A stretch of 64,000 bases of DNA. It comes from Rariglobus sp041662485 (GTDB taxonomy: Bacteria; Verrucomicrobiota; Verrucomicrobiia; Opitutales; Opitutaceae). The position numbers and the translations under genes were made by a program. This document shows positions 57,288 to 64,000 of this stretch, piece by piece. The stretch covers positions 1 to 64,000 of the forward strand of contig JBAZSJ010000015.1 of assembly GCA_041662485.1 (NCBI GenBank). The letters run 5' to 3'. Position 1 is the first letter of the stretch. Each line of letters begins with the position of its first letter. Under the pieces are notes generated by a model. The model made no database searches, was not told the origin of the DNA, and saw nothing but the letters and a program-made list of their open reading frames with translations.

Positions 57288-57319
57288 GTCTCAAGTGTCT
57301 ACCATTCCACCACAGGGGC
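57234..57319 (-). tRNA. tRNA-Leu (anticodon UAA), integration site
   Basis: Minus-strand cloverleaf of 86 nt: acceptor GCCCCTG / CGGGGGC, encoded ACCA, D arm GTGGAATGGTAGACAC, anticodon loop CTTAAAA giving TAA, long variable arm (TGTCCGTAAGGACG) and T loop GGTTCGAGTCC. The 3' six bases GCACCA are the attachment core of the 20.7-kb element, so the gene stays intact after integration. Ancestrally nadD lay 43 bp downstream. Confidence 0.95.
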
Positions 57320-57446
57320 CAAACCAGCCCGCAGCTTGGACACGCCCGCCCGCCGTGGTCAACGCTGCGCCCGCCCGACAAATCTCCCGCAGATTGCGCG
57401 ACGTCCCCTTGCCCCGCGCGGCACAATCCCCACAGTCGCCTCCGGT

Positions 57447-58904
57447 ATGCCCACCCTCCCCCGCCTGCCCGCCTTGCTCATCGCCAGCCTTCTCGCGACC
57501 GCCTCGGCCCTCGGCCAGACGCGCGACGTCAAAAAAATCTACGCCGAACTCTGCGCCAACTGCCACGGCGCCTCCCTGGAGGGCGGCTCCGGCTCCTCGC
57601 TCATCATCGGCAAATGGAAACATGGCGGCGACGACGCCGGCCTCACCCAAAGCATCCGCGACGGCTACCCTCTTGCCGCCATGCCCGCCTGGGGTGCCGT
57701 GCTCTCCGATGCGGATATTCGAGGACTGGTCGTTTATATCCGCGAGCAAGGCGCCGCTTATGAGCGCAACCGCACCGTCTTCGCCAAGCCCGCAAATTCC
57801 ATCACGGCCCAGAGTGAACTCTACCCCTACCGCCTTGAAACCGTGGCCGGGAATCTGAACGAACCCTGGTCCCTCGCTTTCCTTCCCGACGGACGCGCGC
57901 TCGTCACCGAGAAAAAAGGCGCGCTCCGGATCATCGAAAACGGCAAGCTGCTCGAAAAGCCCGTGGACGGCGTCCCTTCCGTGGACACCAACGGCCAGGC
58001 GGGCCTGTTCGACGTCGTCACCCATCCCGACTTCGCCCGCAACGGCTGGATCTACCTCTCCTTCGCCGATCCGCAAAAAAGCCCCGAGGGCCGCAATATC
58101 TCGATGACCCGCATCATCCGCAGCCATCTCCGCGACGGTGCGTTGGTGGACCAGGAAACTATTTTTCAGGCCCCGCTCGAAACCTACCGCCCCTCCGGCG
58201 GCCCCCACTTCGGCGGACGCATCACGTTTGACGGTAAAGGCCACGTCTTCTTTTCCATCGGCGAACGTGGCGCCAAGGAACACGCACAGGACCTCGCCCG
58301 GCCCAACGGCAAGATCCACCGCCTCGCCGACGACGGCAAAATCCCCGCCGACAATCCCTTCGTCAACACGCCCGGCGCCGACAAATCCATCTGGAGCTAC
58401 GGCCATCGAAATCCGCAGGGCCTCGTCTACGACAAGGCGACCGGCAAACTCTGGGAAACCGAACACGGACCGCGCGGCGGCGACGAGCTCAACCTCATCC
58501 GCAAGGGCCTGAACTACGGCTGGCCGATCACCACCTACGGCATCGACTACGACGGCAGGCCCTTCACCTACCGGGACGCCAAGGGACAGCTCATCCCCTC
58601 CGTGACCACCAAGGAAGACATCGAGCCGCCCGCCACCTATTGGGTGCCCTCGATCGCCGTGAGCAGCCTCAACGTTTACGAGGGAAATCTTTTCCCGAAG
58701 TGGAAGGGCAACCTCTTCGCCGCCTCGCTCGCCGCCCAGGAACTGCGCCGCATCGAGGTCAAGGACGGCAAGGTCGTGCATCAGGAAATCATTTTCAAGG
58801 GAATCGGCCGTCTGCGCGATGCCATCACCGGTCCCGACGGCGCTCTCTACGTGCTGCTGCCCGACCGCGTCTCACGCCTGATTCCAGTTCCAGCCGACAA
58901 ATAA
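57447..58904 (+). CDS. Cytochrome c / PQQ-dependent sugar dehydrogenase fusion
   Basis: 485 residues from ATG 57447. Signal peptide MPTLPRLPALLIASLLATASALGQ. Residues 30-110 form a cytochrome c domain with CANCH heme site and a Met in AMPAWG as likely sixth ligand. From about 130 a soluble glucose/sorbosone dehydrogenase (GSDH) beta-propeller follows: NEPWSLAFLPDGRALVTEK, GQAGLFDVVTHPDF, WSYGHRNPQGLVYD, HGPRGGDELN. The family oxidises aldoses in the periplasm with PQQ; an attached cytochrome can pass electrons directly to the chain. Probably monocistronic. PQQ synthesis genes are not in the window. Confidence 0.9.
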   Translation: MPTLPRLPALLIASLLATASALGQTRDVKKIYAELCANCHGASLEGGSGSSLIIGKWKHGGDDAGLTQSIRDGYPLAAMPAWGAVLSDADIRGLVVYIREQGAAYERNRTVFAKPANSITAQSELYPYRLETVAGNLNEPWSLAFLPDGRALVTEKKGALRIIENGKLLEKPVDGVPSVDTNGQAGLFDVVTHPDFARNGWIYLSFADPQKSPEGRNISMTRIIRSHLRDGALVDQETIFQAPLETYRPSGGPHFGGRITFDGKGHVFFSIGERGAKEHAQDLARPNGKIHRLADDGKIPADNPFVNTPGADKSIWSYGHRNPQGLVYDKATGKLWETEHGPRGGDELNLIRKGLNYGWPITTYGIDYDGRPFTYRDAKGQLIPSVTTKEDIEPPATYWVPSIAVSSLNVYEGNLFPKWKGNLFAASLAAQELRRIEVKDGKVVHQEIIFKGIGRLRDAITGPDGALYVLLPDRVSRLIPVPADK

Positions 58905-58940
58905 GGCGAATCTCCGCCCTGCGCGCACAGGCCAACGGCC

Positions 58941-59765
58941 TCACTCGGCGGCCTGCTCTAGGACGACCGGATCAGACATCGGCGGCGGTGCGAGCATGCA
59001 CTCTACCTTCACAGGGCCGGCGTTCACGCGACCGAAGATCGTGGTCAGCGCCGAGTTCGCGGCGTCGCGGCCCCGCGCGATCACCACGATGTGGTCCGGC
59101 GCGATCCCGTCGGTCGGATCAAAGAGATACCATTGCCCGCCGAGATAGGCCTCGAAGCACGCGTGAAAATCCATCGGCTCCAGCCCGACCGCATACCCGC
59201 CGACATATCGCGCCGGGATCGAAAGCGCCCGGCACAACGCGATGCAAAGATGCGCGTAGTCACGGCACACGCCCTTCTTCAACTGCCACACGTCCCAAGC
59301 CGAAGTCCGCGAATCCGTCGCACCCGGCGTGTAGACGAGATTGGCGTCCACCCAGCGGCAGATCTCGCGCACCTGCTCGACCCGATTGGAAATTTTCCCG
59401 AACAAATCCCAGGCGATCTGCGTGAACCGGTCGCTCTCGCAGTAGCGGCTGGGCAACATGTAGGTCAGCGTCGTAAGCGGCAGGCGGCCCGGATTGTCCG
59501 GCTTCACCTCCGGCGGCGCAAACGGACGCGACACCTCCACCGTGGCCCGATACTCGACCCGGAACGGCCCCGCCGGCGCCTCGATCCGGAACACCCGGTT
59601 GCCCTTGGACGTGGCCGTGCGCTCCAATGCCACCTCGGGCAAGACGCTGATGGTTTCCTCGCCCAGATGCTGATACGGGTCGCGGTTGGCGAGGATGTTG
59701 AAAGTAAAATTCGCGGTTGGCGTGAGCACGTCATACGAAAGCGTGCAGCCGACAAGGAGGTTCAT
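58941..59765 (-). CDS. Transglutaminase-like protein
   Basis: 274 residues. N-terminal beta-domain typical of bacterial transglutaminase-like proteins (LSYDVLTPTANFTFNILA), then the catalytic core: Cys in KKGVCRDYAHLCIALCRAL, His in MDFHACFEAYL and Asp in WYLFDPTDG. No signal peptide. Such proteins are cysteine proteases or peptide ligases of unclear substrate, often coupled to proteins of unknown function. Divergent from the small membrane protein gene at 59888. Confidence 0.88.
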   Translation of the reverse strand: MNLLVGCTLSYDVLTPTANFTFNILANRDPYQHLGEETISVLPEVALERTATSKGNRVFRIEAPAGPFRVEYRATVEVSRPFAPPEVKPDNPGRLPLTTLTYMLPSRYCESDRFTQIAWDLFGKISNRVEQVREICRWVDANLVYTPGATDSRTSAWDVWQLKKGVCRDYAHLCIALCRALSIPARYVGGYAVGLEPMDFHACFEAYLGGQWYLFDPTDGIAPDHIVVIARGRDAANSALTTIFGRVNAGPVKVECMLAPPPMSDPVVLEQAAE

Positions 59766-59887
59766 GCGCCCGGCACCCTAGGGGAGCCGCTCCGCGACGC
59801 AATCGCGGAAGCCGCCCCCGCCACTCGCCTATTTTCAGCATTGGCCCGCCGGCGGTCCTGCTTAGAAAGGTCAACGCCTTCGCCTCC

Positions 59888-60256
59888 ATGGAACTCCTGC
59901 TTTATCTTTCCCCGCTGTGGATCGTCTTTGAGGCCTGGCAACTGGTCGTCGCCGAGCGCTACCTCGGCATCAAACAGATCGAACAAGGCGTCGACCCGCG
60001 TTCGCGCGGCCCCAGTGAGCCGGTGGCTTTCCTTTGGAGCACGGGCATCTTTCTCTACTGGGCGTGGATGATCCTCATGCTCATCCCCGCGTCCGGGCGC
60101 ATTCAGATCGTGTGCATGCTCGGCATTTCCCTGCTGGGATATTCGCTGCGCCGGAACTCCCCCCTCAAATGGATTCTCGTGATCCTCACCCTCGAAGGCG
60201 CCCTCCGCATCGGCTTGATGATCTCCATCCTCCGTGAGGCGTGGGGAAAACTGTAG
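59888..60256 (+). CDS. Small membrane protein
   Basis: 122 residues with three to four hydrophobic segments (LLLYLSPLWIVFEAWQL; FLWSTGIFLYWAWMILMLIP; IVCMLGISLLGYSL; WILVILTLEGALRIGLMI). No family recognised. Followed after 24 bp by the amidase gene, so probably co-transcribed. Confidence 0.65.
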   Translation: MELLLYLSPLWIVFEAWQLVVAERYLGIKQIEQGVDPRSRGPSEPVAFLWSTGIFLYWAWMILMLIPASGRIQIVCMLGISLLGYSLRRNSPLKWILVILTLEGALRIGLMISILREAWGKL

Positions 60257-60280
60257 GCTCCTCCACGCGCCCGTCCGCCC

Positions 60281-60763
60281 ATGCCTTTCCCCGAGTTCAC
60301 GCGACCATCGCCCAACTTCGCCGCCGCCCCCGCGCACGAACGCCTGGGCGTGTGTTTTCACCACAGCGTGATGCCGTTCGAGGAGACCATCGCGCACATG
60401 CTGCGCCCCGAAAGCCAGGTGAGTTACCACATACTCATCGCGCCCGACGGCACCCGCGCCCGCCTCGTGGCCGACCAGCACATCGCCTGGCACGCCGGCG
60501 CGTCGAGCTTTCAAGGCCGCACCCGCTGCAATGACTTCCTCCTCGGCGTGTCGTTCGCGGGCGATACCCGTTCAACTCCGCTCACCAACGAGCAACTCGC
60601 CAGCGCGCTCGACTGGCTCGCCCCGCGCTGGTCGCTCCACGGCTGGACATCCGCATGGATGACCGACCACCGTCAGATCGCCCCCGGACGCAAGGACGAC
60701 CTTGATCCGTCCGAGTGGACGCGACTCATCGCCGCCATCCGAGAAAAATTTCCTCACGCCTGA
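60281..60763 (+). CDS. N-acetylmuramoyl-L-alanine amidase (AmpD-like)
   Basis: 160 residues forming one Amidase_2 domain: LGVCFHHSVMPFEE (first zinc His), VSYHILIAPDGTRARLV, HIAWHAGASSFQG and DHRQIAPGRKDDLDP (zinc-ligand and catalytic Lys/Asp region). No signal peptide, so a cytosolic role in recycling anhydro-muropeptides is likely, as for AmpD. The end overlaps the convergent gene by 10 bp. Confidence 0.88.
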   Translation: MPFPEFTRPSPNFAAAPAHERLGVCFHHSVMPFEETIAHMLRPESQVSYHILIAPDGTRARLVADQHIAWHAGASSFQGRTRCNDFLLGVSFAGDTRSTPLTNEQLASALDWLAPRWSLHGWTSAWMTDHRQIAPGRKDDLDPSEWTRLIAAIREKFPHA

Positions 60764-61035
60764 AACCGCCGCGTCTCGCCCTTCGGCGCGGGCTCGGCGA
60801 ACGACTGGCGAAAAAACTCCTGCGCCGCCCCGATCAGCTTGCCGCATTGCGAGTAGTTGCCCGCCCATGAATTCGGCAGCCGCAGCGCCTTGATCACGCC
60901 CTTTCCGATGTGGTCCGGAGCGTCGCGGTCCGGCACCAGCTCGACGGAAAACTTGGGATCATGGGTATGCACGACATAATGCCGCGTGCCCCCGTCCACC
61001 TCCCGCTCGATCCGCATGAAGTGCGCGAAATCCAT
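60754..61035 (-). CDS. Conserved-looking small protein of unknown function
   Basis: 93 residues from ATG 61035 (MDFAHFMRIEREVDGGTRHYVV). Contains HTHDPKFSVELVPDRDAPDHIGKG and LRLPNSWAGNYSQCGKLIGAA, which look like natural protein. The longer open frame upstream is antisense to the gene at 61171 and is discarded. Unknown family. Confidence 0.55.
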   Translation of the reverse strand: MDFAHFMRIEREVDGGTRHYVVHTHDPKFSVELVPDRDAPDHIGKGVIKALRLPNSWAGNYSQCGKLIGAAQEFFRQSFAEPAPKGETRRFQA

Positions 61036-61170
61036 TTCGGTATGCCCAACGTAGCCTAAAGCGGGCCGGACAAAATGAAAAAATCGGCTTTCGAATCGGA
61101 AGCCTTTCATCTTCCGCCTTGAGAATTCGCGCCGCGCACGCCACAAACGCCCCGTCGCGGTGCTCACCCT

Positions 61171-62514
61171 ATGAACCTCCCTGAAGAAGCTCCGAAATTG
61201 CCCCTCGCCCCCTTCCTCGTCGGCGATGCCGCCCTCATCGCCACCGCCGTTTTTGTCGGCCGGTATTGCGCCGCCCCCATCGGCCCGTGGCCGCTCCTCG
61301 CCATCTCCCTCTGCGTGATCGCCGGCGCCGTGCTCGCCGCCATCCCCTTTGTCGTCAACTACGCCAAACGCCAGGACGCCGAGCTCACGGAACGCCAGAA
61401 CCAGATCGCCGCCCTCGCCCGCACCACCGCCGAATCGGCCGAGCAGCTCAGCATCGCGGCCGCCAGCCTTCACGGCATCGCCGAGGCCTCCTCCGGCAAT
61501 CTCAAGCTCATCGAGCAACTGCCCGCGCAGCTTCAGGATCACGTCAAAGGCCTCCAAAAGCAGCTCACCGAGACCGCGAAGTCCGCCTCCGCCTCGGCCA
61601 AGGAGGAAGCCACCCGCATTGACGCGGCCTCCGAACGCATCACCCGGGCCGTCGCCGATCTCGCCAAACTCGAAACGTCCACGCGCCAGCACCTCGCCGC
61701 CGTAAACGACGCGCTCGCCCAATTTCCCTCCCACTCCGAAAAGGCCGCCGCCAGGGCCGGACAGCAGGTTTCCGCAGCCGTGGCGTCCGCCCTCGCCGAC
61801 TTCGAGCTGCACCTCGCCGCCTCCATGACCCGCGCGACCGCCCAAACCGAGCACGCCCAAACGGAATCCCCCCGGCGCAAACGCACCAAACACGCCCACG
61901 AGGAGACGCCCTCCACCGAGGAAACCCTCGCGGCCGAAACGCCCGCGCCCGCTTCACCGGCAGAATCGCCCGCGCCCACGTCTGCCCCCGTCGAAGAATC
62001 CGTCGCCACCACCGCATCCGAAGAAACACCCGTCGCCGCAGAACCCTCCGTCGAACCCGCGCCGACACCCGCCACCGCTCCCGCCACGGAAGAAACGCTT
62101 TCAGCACCCGCCAACCCTTCGCCCGAGGAAGTGCCCGTTTCCGAACCGCCCAAGCCGCGCGCGCCCCGCCAACCCAAGCCCTCCCCCTCCGACACAGGAT
62201 TTGACCTGGGACTCGCCGTCGACGCCCCCGAAGCCGAAAGCGCCATCACCTCCGACGGCTTCACCCGCCTCGTCGCCACCGCCTACATCGGCATCGGCAA
62301 CAAACTCTTCATCCGCGGCGAAGGCCCCGGCCTGAGTTGGGAAAAAGGCGTCCCCCTCCAGTTTGTCTCCATCGGCAAATGGCGCTGGGAAACCGCCGAC
62401 GCCACCGCACCCATCAGCGCCAAGCTCTATAAAAACGACCAGACCGAATGCACCTCGGTCGGCACGCTCACTTTGGAACCCGGTCACCAGCACGAGGTGA
62501 ACGCAGGCTTCTAG
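61171..62514 (+). CDS. Membrane-anchored protein with coiled coil and Pro/Ala/Glu linker
   Basis: 447 residues. Two N-terminal membrane helices (PFLVGDAALIATAVFVG; WPLLAISLCVIAGAVLAAIPF), a cytosolic coiled coil (about 65-205: ELTERQNQIAALARTTAESAEQL), a low-complexity Ala/Pro/Glu/Thr linker (about 225-335) and a small C-terminal beta domain (GFTRLVATAYIGIGNKLFIRGEGPGLSW). The tail domain looks conserved and resembles sequences attached to other Verrucomicrobia proteins. Function unknown; perhaps a structural or signalling tether. Confidence 0.72.
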   Translation: MNLPEEAPKLPLAPFLVGDAALIATAVFVGRYCAAPIGPWPLLAISLCVIAGAVLAAIPFVVNYAKRQDAELTERQNQIAALARTTAESAEQLSIAAASLHGIAEASSGNLKLIEQLPAQLQDHVKGLQKQLTETAKSASASAKEEATRIDAASERITRAVADLAKLETSTRQHLAAVNDALAQFPSHSEKAAARAGQQVSAAVASALADFELHLAASMTRATAQTEHAQTESPRRKRTKHAHEETPSTEETLAAETPAPASPAESPAPTSAPVEESVATTASEETPVAAEPSVEPAPTPATAPATEETLSAPANPSPEEVPVSEPPKPRAPRQPKPSPSDTGFDLGLAVDAPEAESAITSDGFTRLVATAYIGIGNKLFIRGEGPGLSWEKGVPLQFVSIGKWRWETADATAPISAKLYKNDQTECTSVGTLTLEPGHQHEVNAGF

Positions 62515-62622
62515 TTTTCGGCGTTTTCACCTTTCCCGAGCGATTTCGGGCCAATTCCGTCCAAACGTATTTTTAGCAAAATATGGGAGGCTAAATCCGG
62601 GTATTTGTGATAGGGTTTTTCC

Positions 62623-63081
62623 ATGAAAACGATACTCACCCCTGTCGATTTTTCCCAGGCCACGCGCGATGTCGTTCAGGCGACCGTCAACCTCGCTTCC
62701 CCCCTCGGCGCCCATGTCCTGCTCCTCCACAGTCTCCAGCCGCCGCTGATCACCACCGACTACGGCATCGGCATCGAGGTCCTGCATGAGACGCTCGCCA
62801 TAAACGAGAAAGCCGCCGTCCGTCAGCTCGAGCATCTTAAAAAATTGCTCACGGCCAAAGGCCTCGTGGCCGACACCCTGCTCGTCAACGGACTGGCCGC
62901 GCCCAATATCATCGACCAGGCCGTCAGCCTGGGTGCCGACTACATCATCCTCGGCTCGCACGGCCATACCGCCTTCTATGATCTCCTTGTCGGCAGCACC
63001 ACCCACATGGTGCTGAAAAAGGCGCCTTGCCCGGTCATCGTCGTGCCCATCACCAAAAAGAAGCCGGTCAAAAAACGCTGA
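62623..63081 (+). CDS. Universal stress protein (UspA family)
   Basis: 152 residues. MKTILTPVDFSQATRDVVQ at the start and the ATP-binding signature GSHGHTAFYDLLVGSTTH (GxxGxxxxxxxGSxxxx), followed by LKKAPCPVIVVP. The ATP-binding glycines are present, so an ATP-binding Usp. Lys-rich C-terminal tail. Stress survival role by family. Monocistronic. Confidence 0.9.
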   Translation: MKTILTPVDFSQATRDVVQATVNLASPLGAHVLLLHSLQPPLITTDYGIGIEVLHETLAINEKAAVRQLEHLKKLLTAKGLVADTLLVNGLAAPNIIDQAVSLGADYIILGSHGHTAFYDLLVGSTTHMVLKKAPCPVIVVPITKKKPVKKR

Positions 63082-63091
63082 TCGACCCGCC

Positions 63092-63544
63092 TTACGGCAA
63101 AAAACGCGTCGTCCACTCGGGGCGCGACAGCGGCCTTGGTTTCCATCGCCCGAAGATCGCATAGCGGCAACGCGCGACGCCGCGATAAAACGGATCGCGC
63201 CATCCCGTCGGCAGCACGCGCAGGCCGCTTAAAACCCGCCCGACTCCGCCCACTTCACGGAGCGCCGCGAGCACCGCATCGGTCCGGAGCAGATGGCCGC
63301 CCTGAGCGCGGCTCGTCCAGTCCGGCACCAGCACCATGCTGTCAAAATCATCCGTCGGCAGTCCATGCATGCGCAGATAGGCCTGCGCCGTCGGCCCCTG
63401 CAAAGGCGCGAAACGCAACCGTGCCCGCCGGTCGAGCCACAGCAGCAGCCGCACGCACCGGTTGCACAACCCGCACTCCGCGTCGAAAAACAGCACCGGC
63501 CCTCGGCCATCATCGGTGGCGGGAGCGGGCGGCAAGGTTGTCAT
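63092..63544 (-). CDS. DCC (DUF393) thiol-disulfide oxidoreductase-like protein
   Basis: 150 residues from ATG 63544 (MTTLPPAPATDDGRGPVLFFDAECGLCNRCV). FFDAECGLC is the DxxCxxC signature of the DCC family, followed by RRARLRFAPLQG and TDAVLAALREVGG. Redox function presumed from the CxxC; the substrate is unknown. The upstream extension to 63643 crosses a terminator and is rejected. Confidence 0.85.
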   Translation of the reverse strand: MTTLPPAPATDDGRGPVLFFDAECGLCNRCVRLLLWLDRRARLRFAPLQGPTAQAYLRMHGLPTDDFDSMVLVPDWTSRAQGGHLLRTDAVLAALREVGGVGRVLSGLRVLPTGWRDPFYRGVARCRYAIFGRWKPRPLSRPEWTTRFLP

Positions 63545-63592
63545 GAGAAAACGACGGGGCGGGACACCATCGCCCAGCCCTTCGTCGGGCGC

Positions 63593-63626
63593 AAAAGAAA
63601 AGGCCCCGGACCGAATCCGAGGCCTT
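63593..63626 (-). terminator. Rho-independent terminator of the Hsp20 gene
   Basis: On the minus strand AAGGCC...GGCCTT with a 15-nt interior that also pairs partly (TCGGATTCGGTCCGG), followed by TTCTTTT. Confidence 0.65.
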
Positions 63627-63630
63627 GCGA

Positions 63631-63703
63631 TGTAGGAGCCCATTTATGGGCGATGGCTGCCGCGTTTCCTGTTTCACGCATCGCGCATAAATGCGCTCCT
63701 ACA
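63631..63703. repeat. REPIN-like inverted pair
   Basis: TGTAGGAGC-CCATTTATGGGCGATG at 63631 and its inverted partner CATCGCGCATAAATGCGCTCCTACA ending at 63703. Each half is itself a small palindrome, and the two are in inverted orientation with about 20 bp between, which is how REP doublets are built. Confidence 0.75.
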
Positions 63704-63726
63704 CCGGACCGTGCATCAAACCTCGT

Positions 63727-64000
63727 TCAACCCACGGCGATCCTGCGCGGCTTGAGCGCCTCGGCCTTGGGCAGCGCGACACGCAGGACGCCGTCGCGGA
63801 GCTCGGCCTTGATCTTGTCGATGTCCACGGCGTTGTCGTGCATGAGCACCAGTTCGTAGGCGGCGTCGGACGACTCGCGGTAAAGCGCGGTCCACGCCTC
63901 GGGCTGTTTCCACTCGCGGCGACCGGTGATGGTGATCGCGCCGGACTCGGCCGAGAGTTCAAGTCCGTCCTTGGCGACGCCGGGAAGATAGACCGTAAGG
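63727..64000 (-). CDS. Hsp20 small heat-shock protein, 3' part only
   Basis: The frame is open to the window edge; the start is outside. About 90 residues of an alpha-crystallin domain: LTVYLPGVAKDGLELSAESG, ITITGRREW, YELVLMHDNAVDIDKIKAEL, then DGVLRVALPKAEALKPRRI, where LRVALPKAE is the typical closing strand of Hsp20 proteins. ATP-independent chaperone. Followed by a terminator and the REPIN-like pair. Confidence 0.92.
   Translation of the reverse strand, partial: LTVYLPGVAKDGLELSAESGAITITGRREWKQPEAWTALYRESSDAAYELVLMHDNAVDIDKIKAELRDGVLRVALPKAEALKPRRIAVG

Overview
The window looks like chromosomal DNA of a high-GC Verrucomicrobiota bacterium, most probably Opitutaceae. The reasons are several PEP-CTERM surface proteins with C-terminal PEP/PES-hydrophobic-Arg tails, LacI regulators paired with PEP-CTERM genes, prepilin-like proteins with GG-FTLIEL ends, and a dense set of beta-glucan enzymes. 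Taxonomy is inferred from gene content only.

1-8 kb: the 3' end of a GH94 phosphorylase, decayed GH29 fucosidase and MFS transporter remnants, a VOC protein, a large PEP-CTERM beta-strand-repeat protein, and an IS4-type transposase stub cut by a decayed IS1182-type element. 7.9-16.3 kb: tRNA-Leu(UAG), psd, and two near-copies of a module made of a LacI regulator divergent from a PEP-CTERM gene. Each module carries the same TTAACTGTTAA dyad at the regulator start. There is also a prepilin-like gene, a MITE and another PEP-CTERM repeat protein.

16.4-33.4 kb: a beta-glucan utilisation locus. A GH1 glucosidase fused to an AraC-type DNA-binding domain is divergent from a long same-strand gene run: GH1, two secreted GH16, a giant pseudopilin-like protein and its partner, MFS, GH5, MFS. 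The simple reading is that secreted GH16 enzymes cut a beta-glucan outside the cytoplasm, the MFS carriers import oligosaccharides, and GH1, GH5 and perhaps GH94 finish the job inside. 33.4-36.5 kb: an IS630 element with a TA-flanked MITE inside its transposase, a type IV pilin, rsfS and nadD.

36.56-57.24 kb: a roughly 20.7-kb integrative element inserted at the 3' end of tRNA-Leu(UAA), with a TGGTGC core at both ends. It splits what was probably a tRNA-Leu/nadD/rsfS cluster. It carries a large serine recombinase whose last codons come from the tRNA gene, two VirD4/HerA-like ATPases, a replication-relaxation protein, a CHC2 primase-like protein, a TIR protein, a two-gene membrane/cytosolic pair, a SET protein, and an AT-rich minus-strand cassette (HNH, two HEPN-like proteins, a SLATT-like 2TM protein, a one-TM protein). 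The cassette lies between two copies of a structured repeat whose main stem differs in sequence but stays paired. The element also holds an internal, inverted, apparently identical copy of its own circle junction (attP). This makes 289-bp inverted repeats around the cargo and 145-bp inverted repeats around the recombinase module. No relaxase of a familiar family and no mating-pore genes were recognised.

57.3-64 kb: housekeeping genes. These are a cytochrome c/PQQ sugar dehydrogenase, a transglutaminase-like protein, an AmpD-like amidase, a universal stress protein, a DCC thiol-disulfide protein, a REPIN-like palindrome and the 3' end of an Hsp20 gene.
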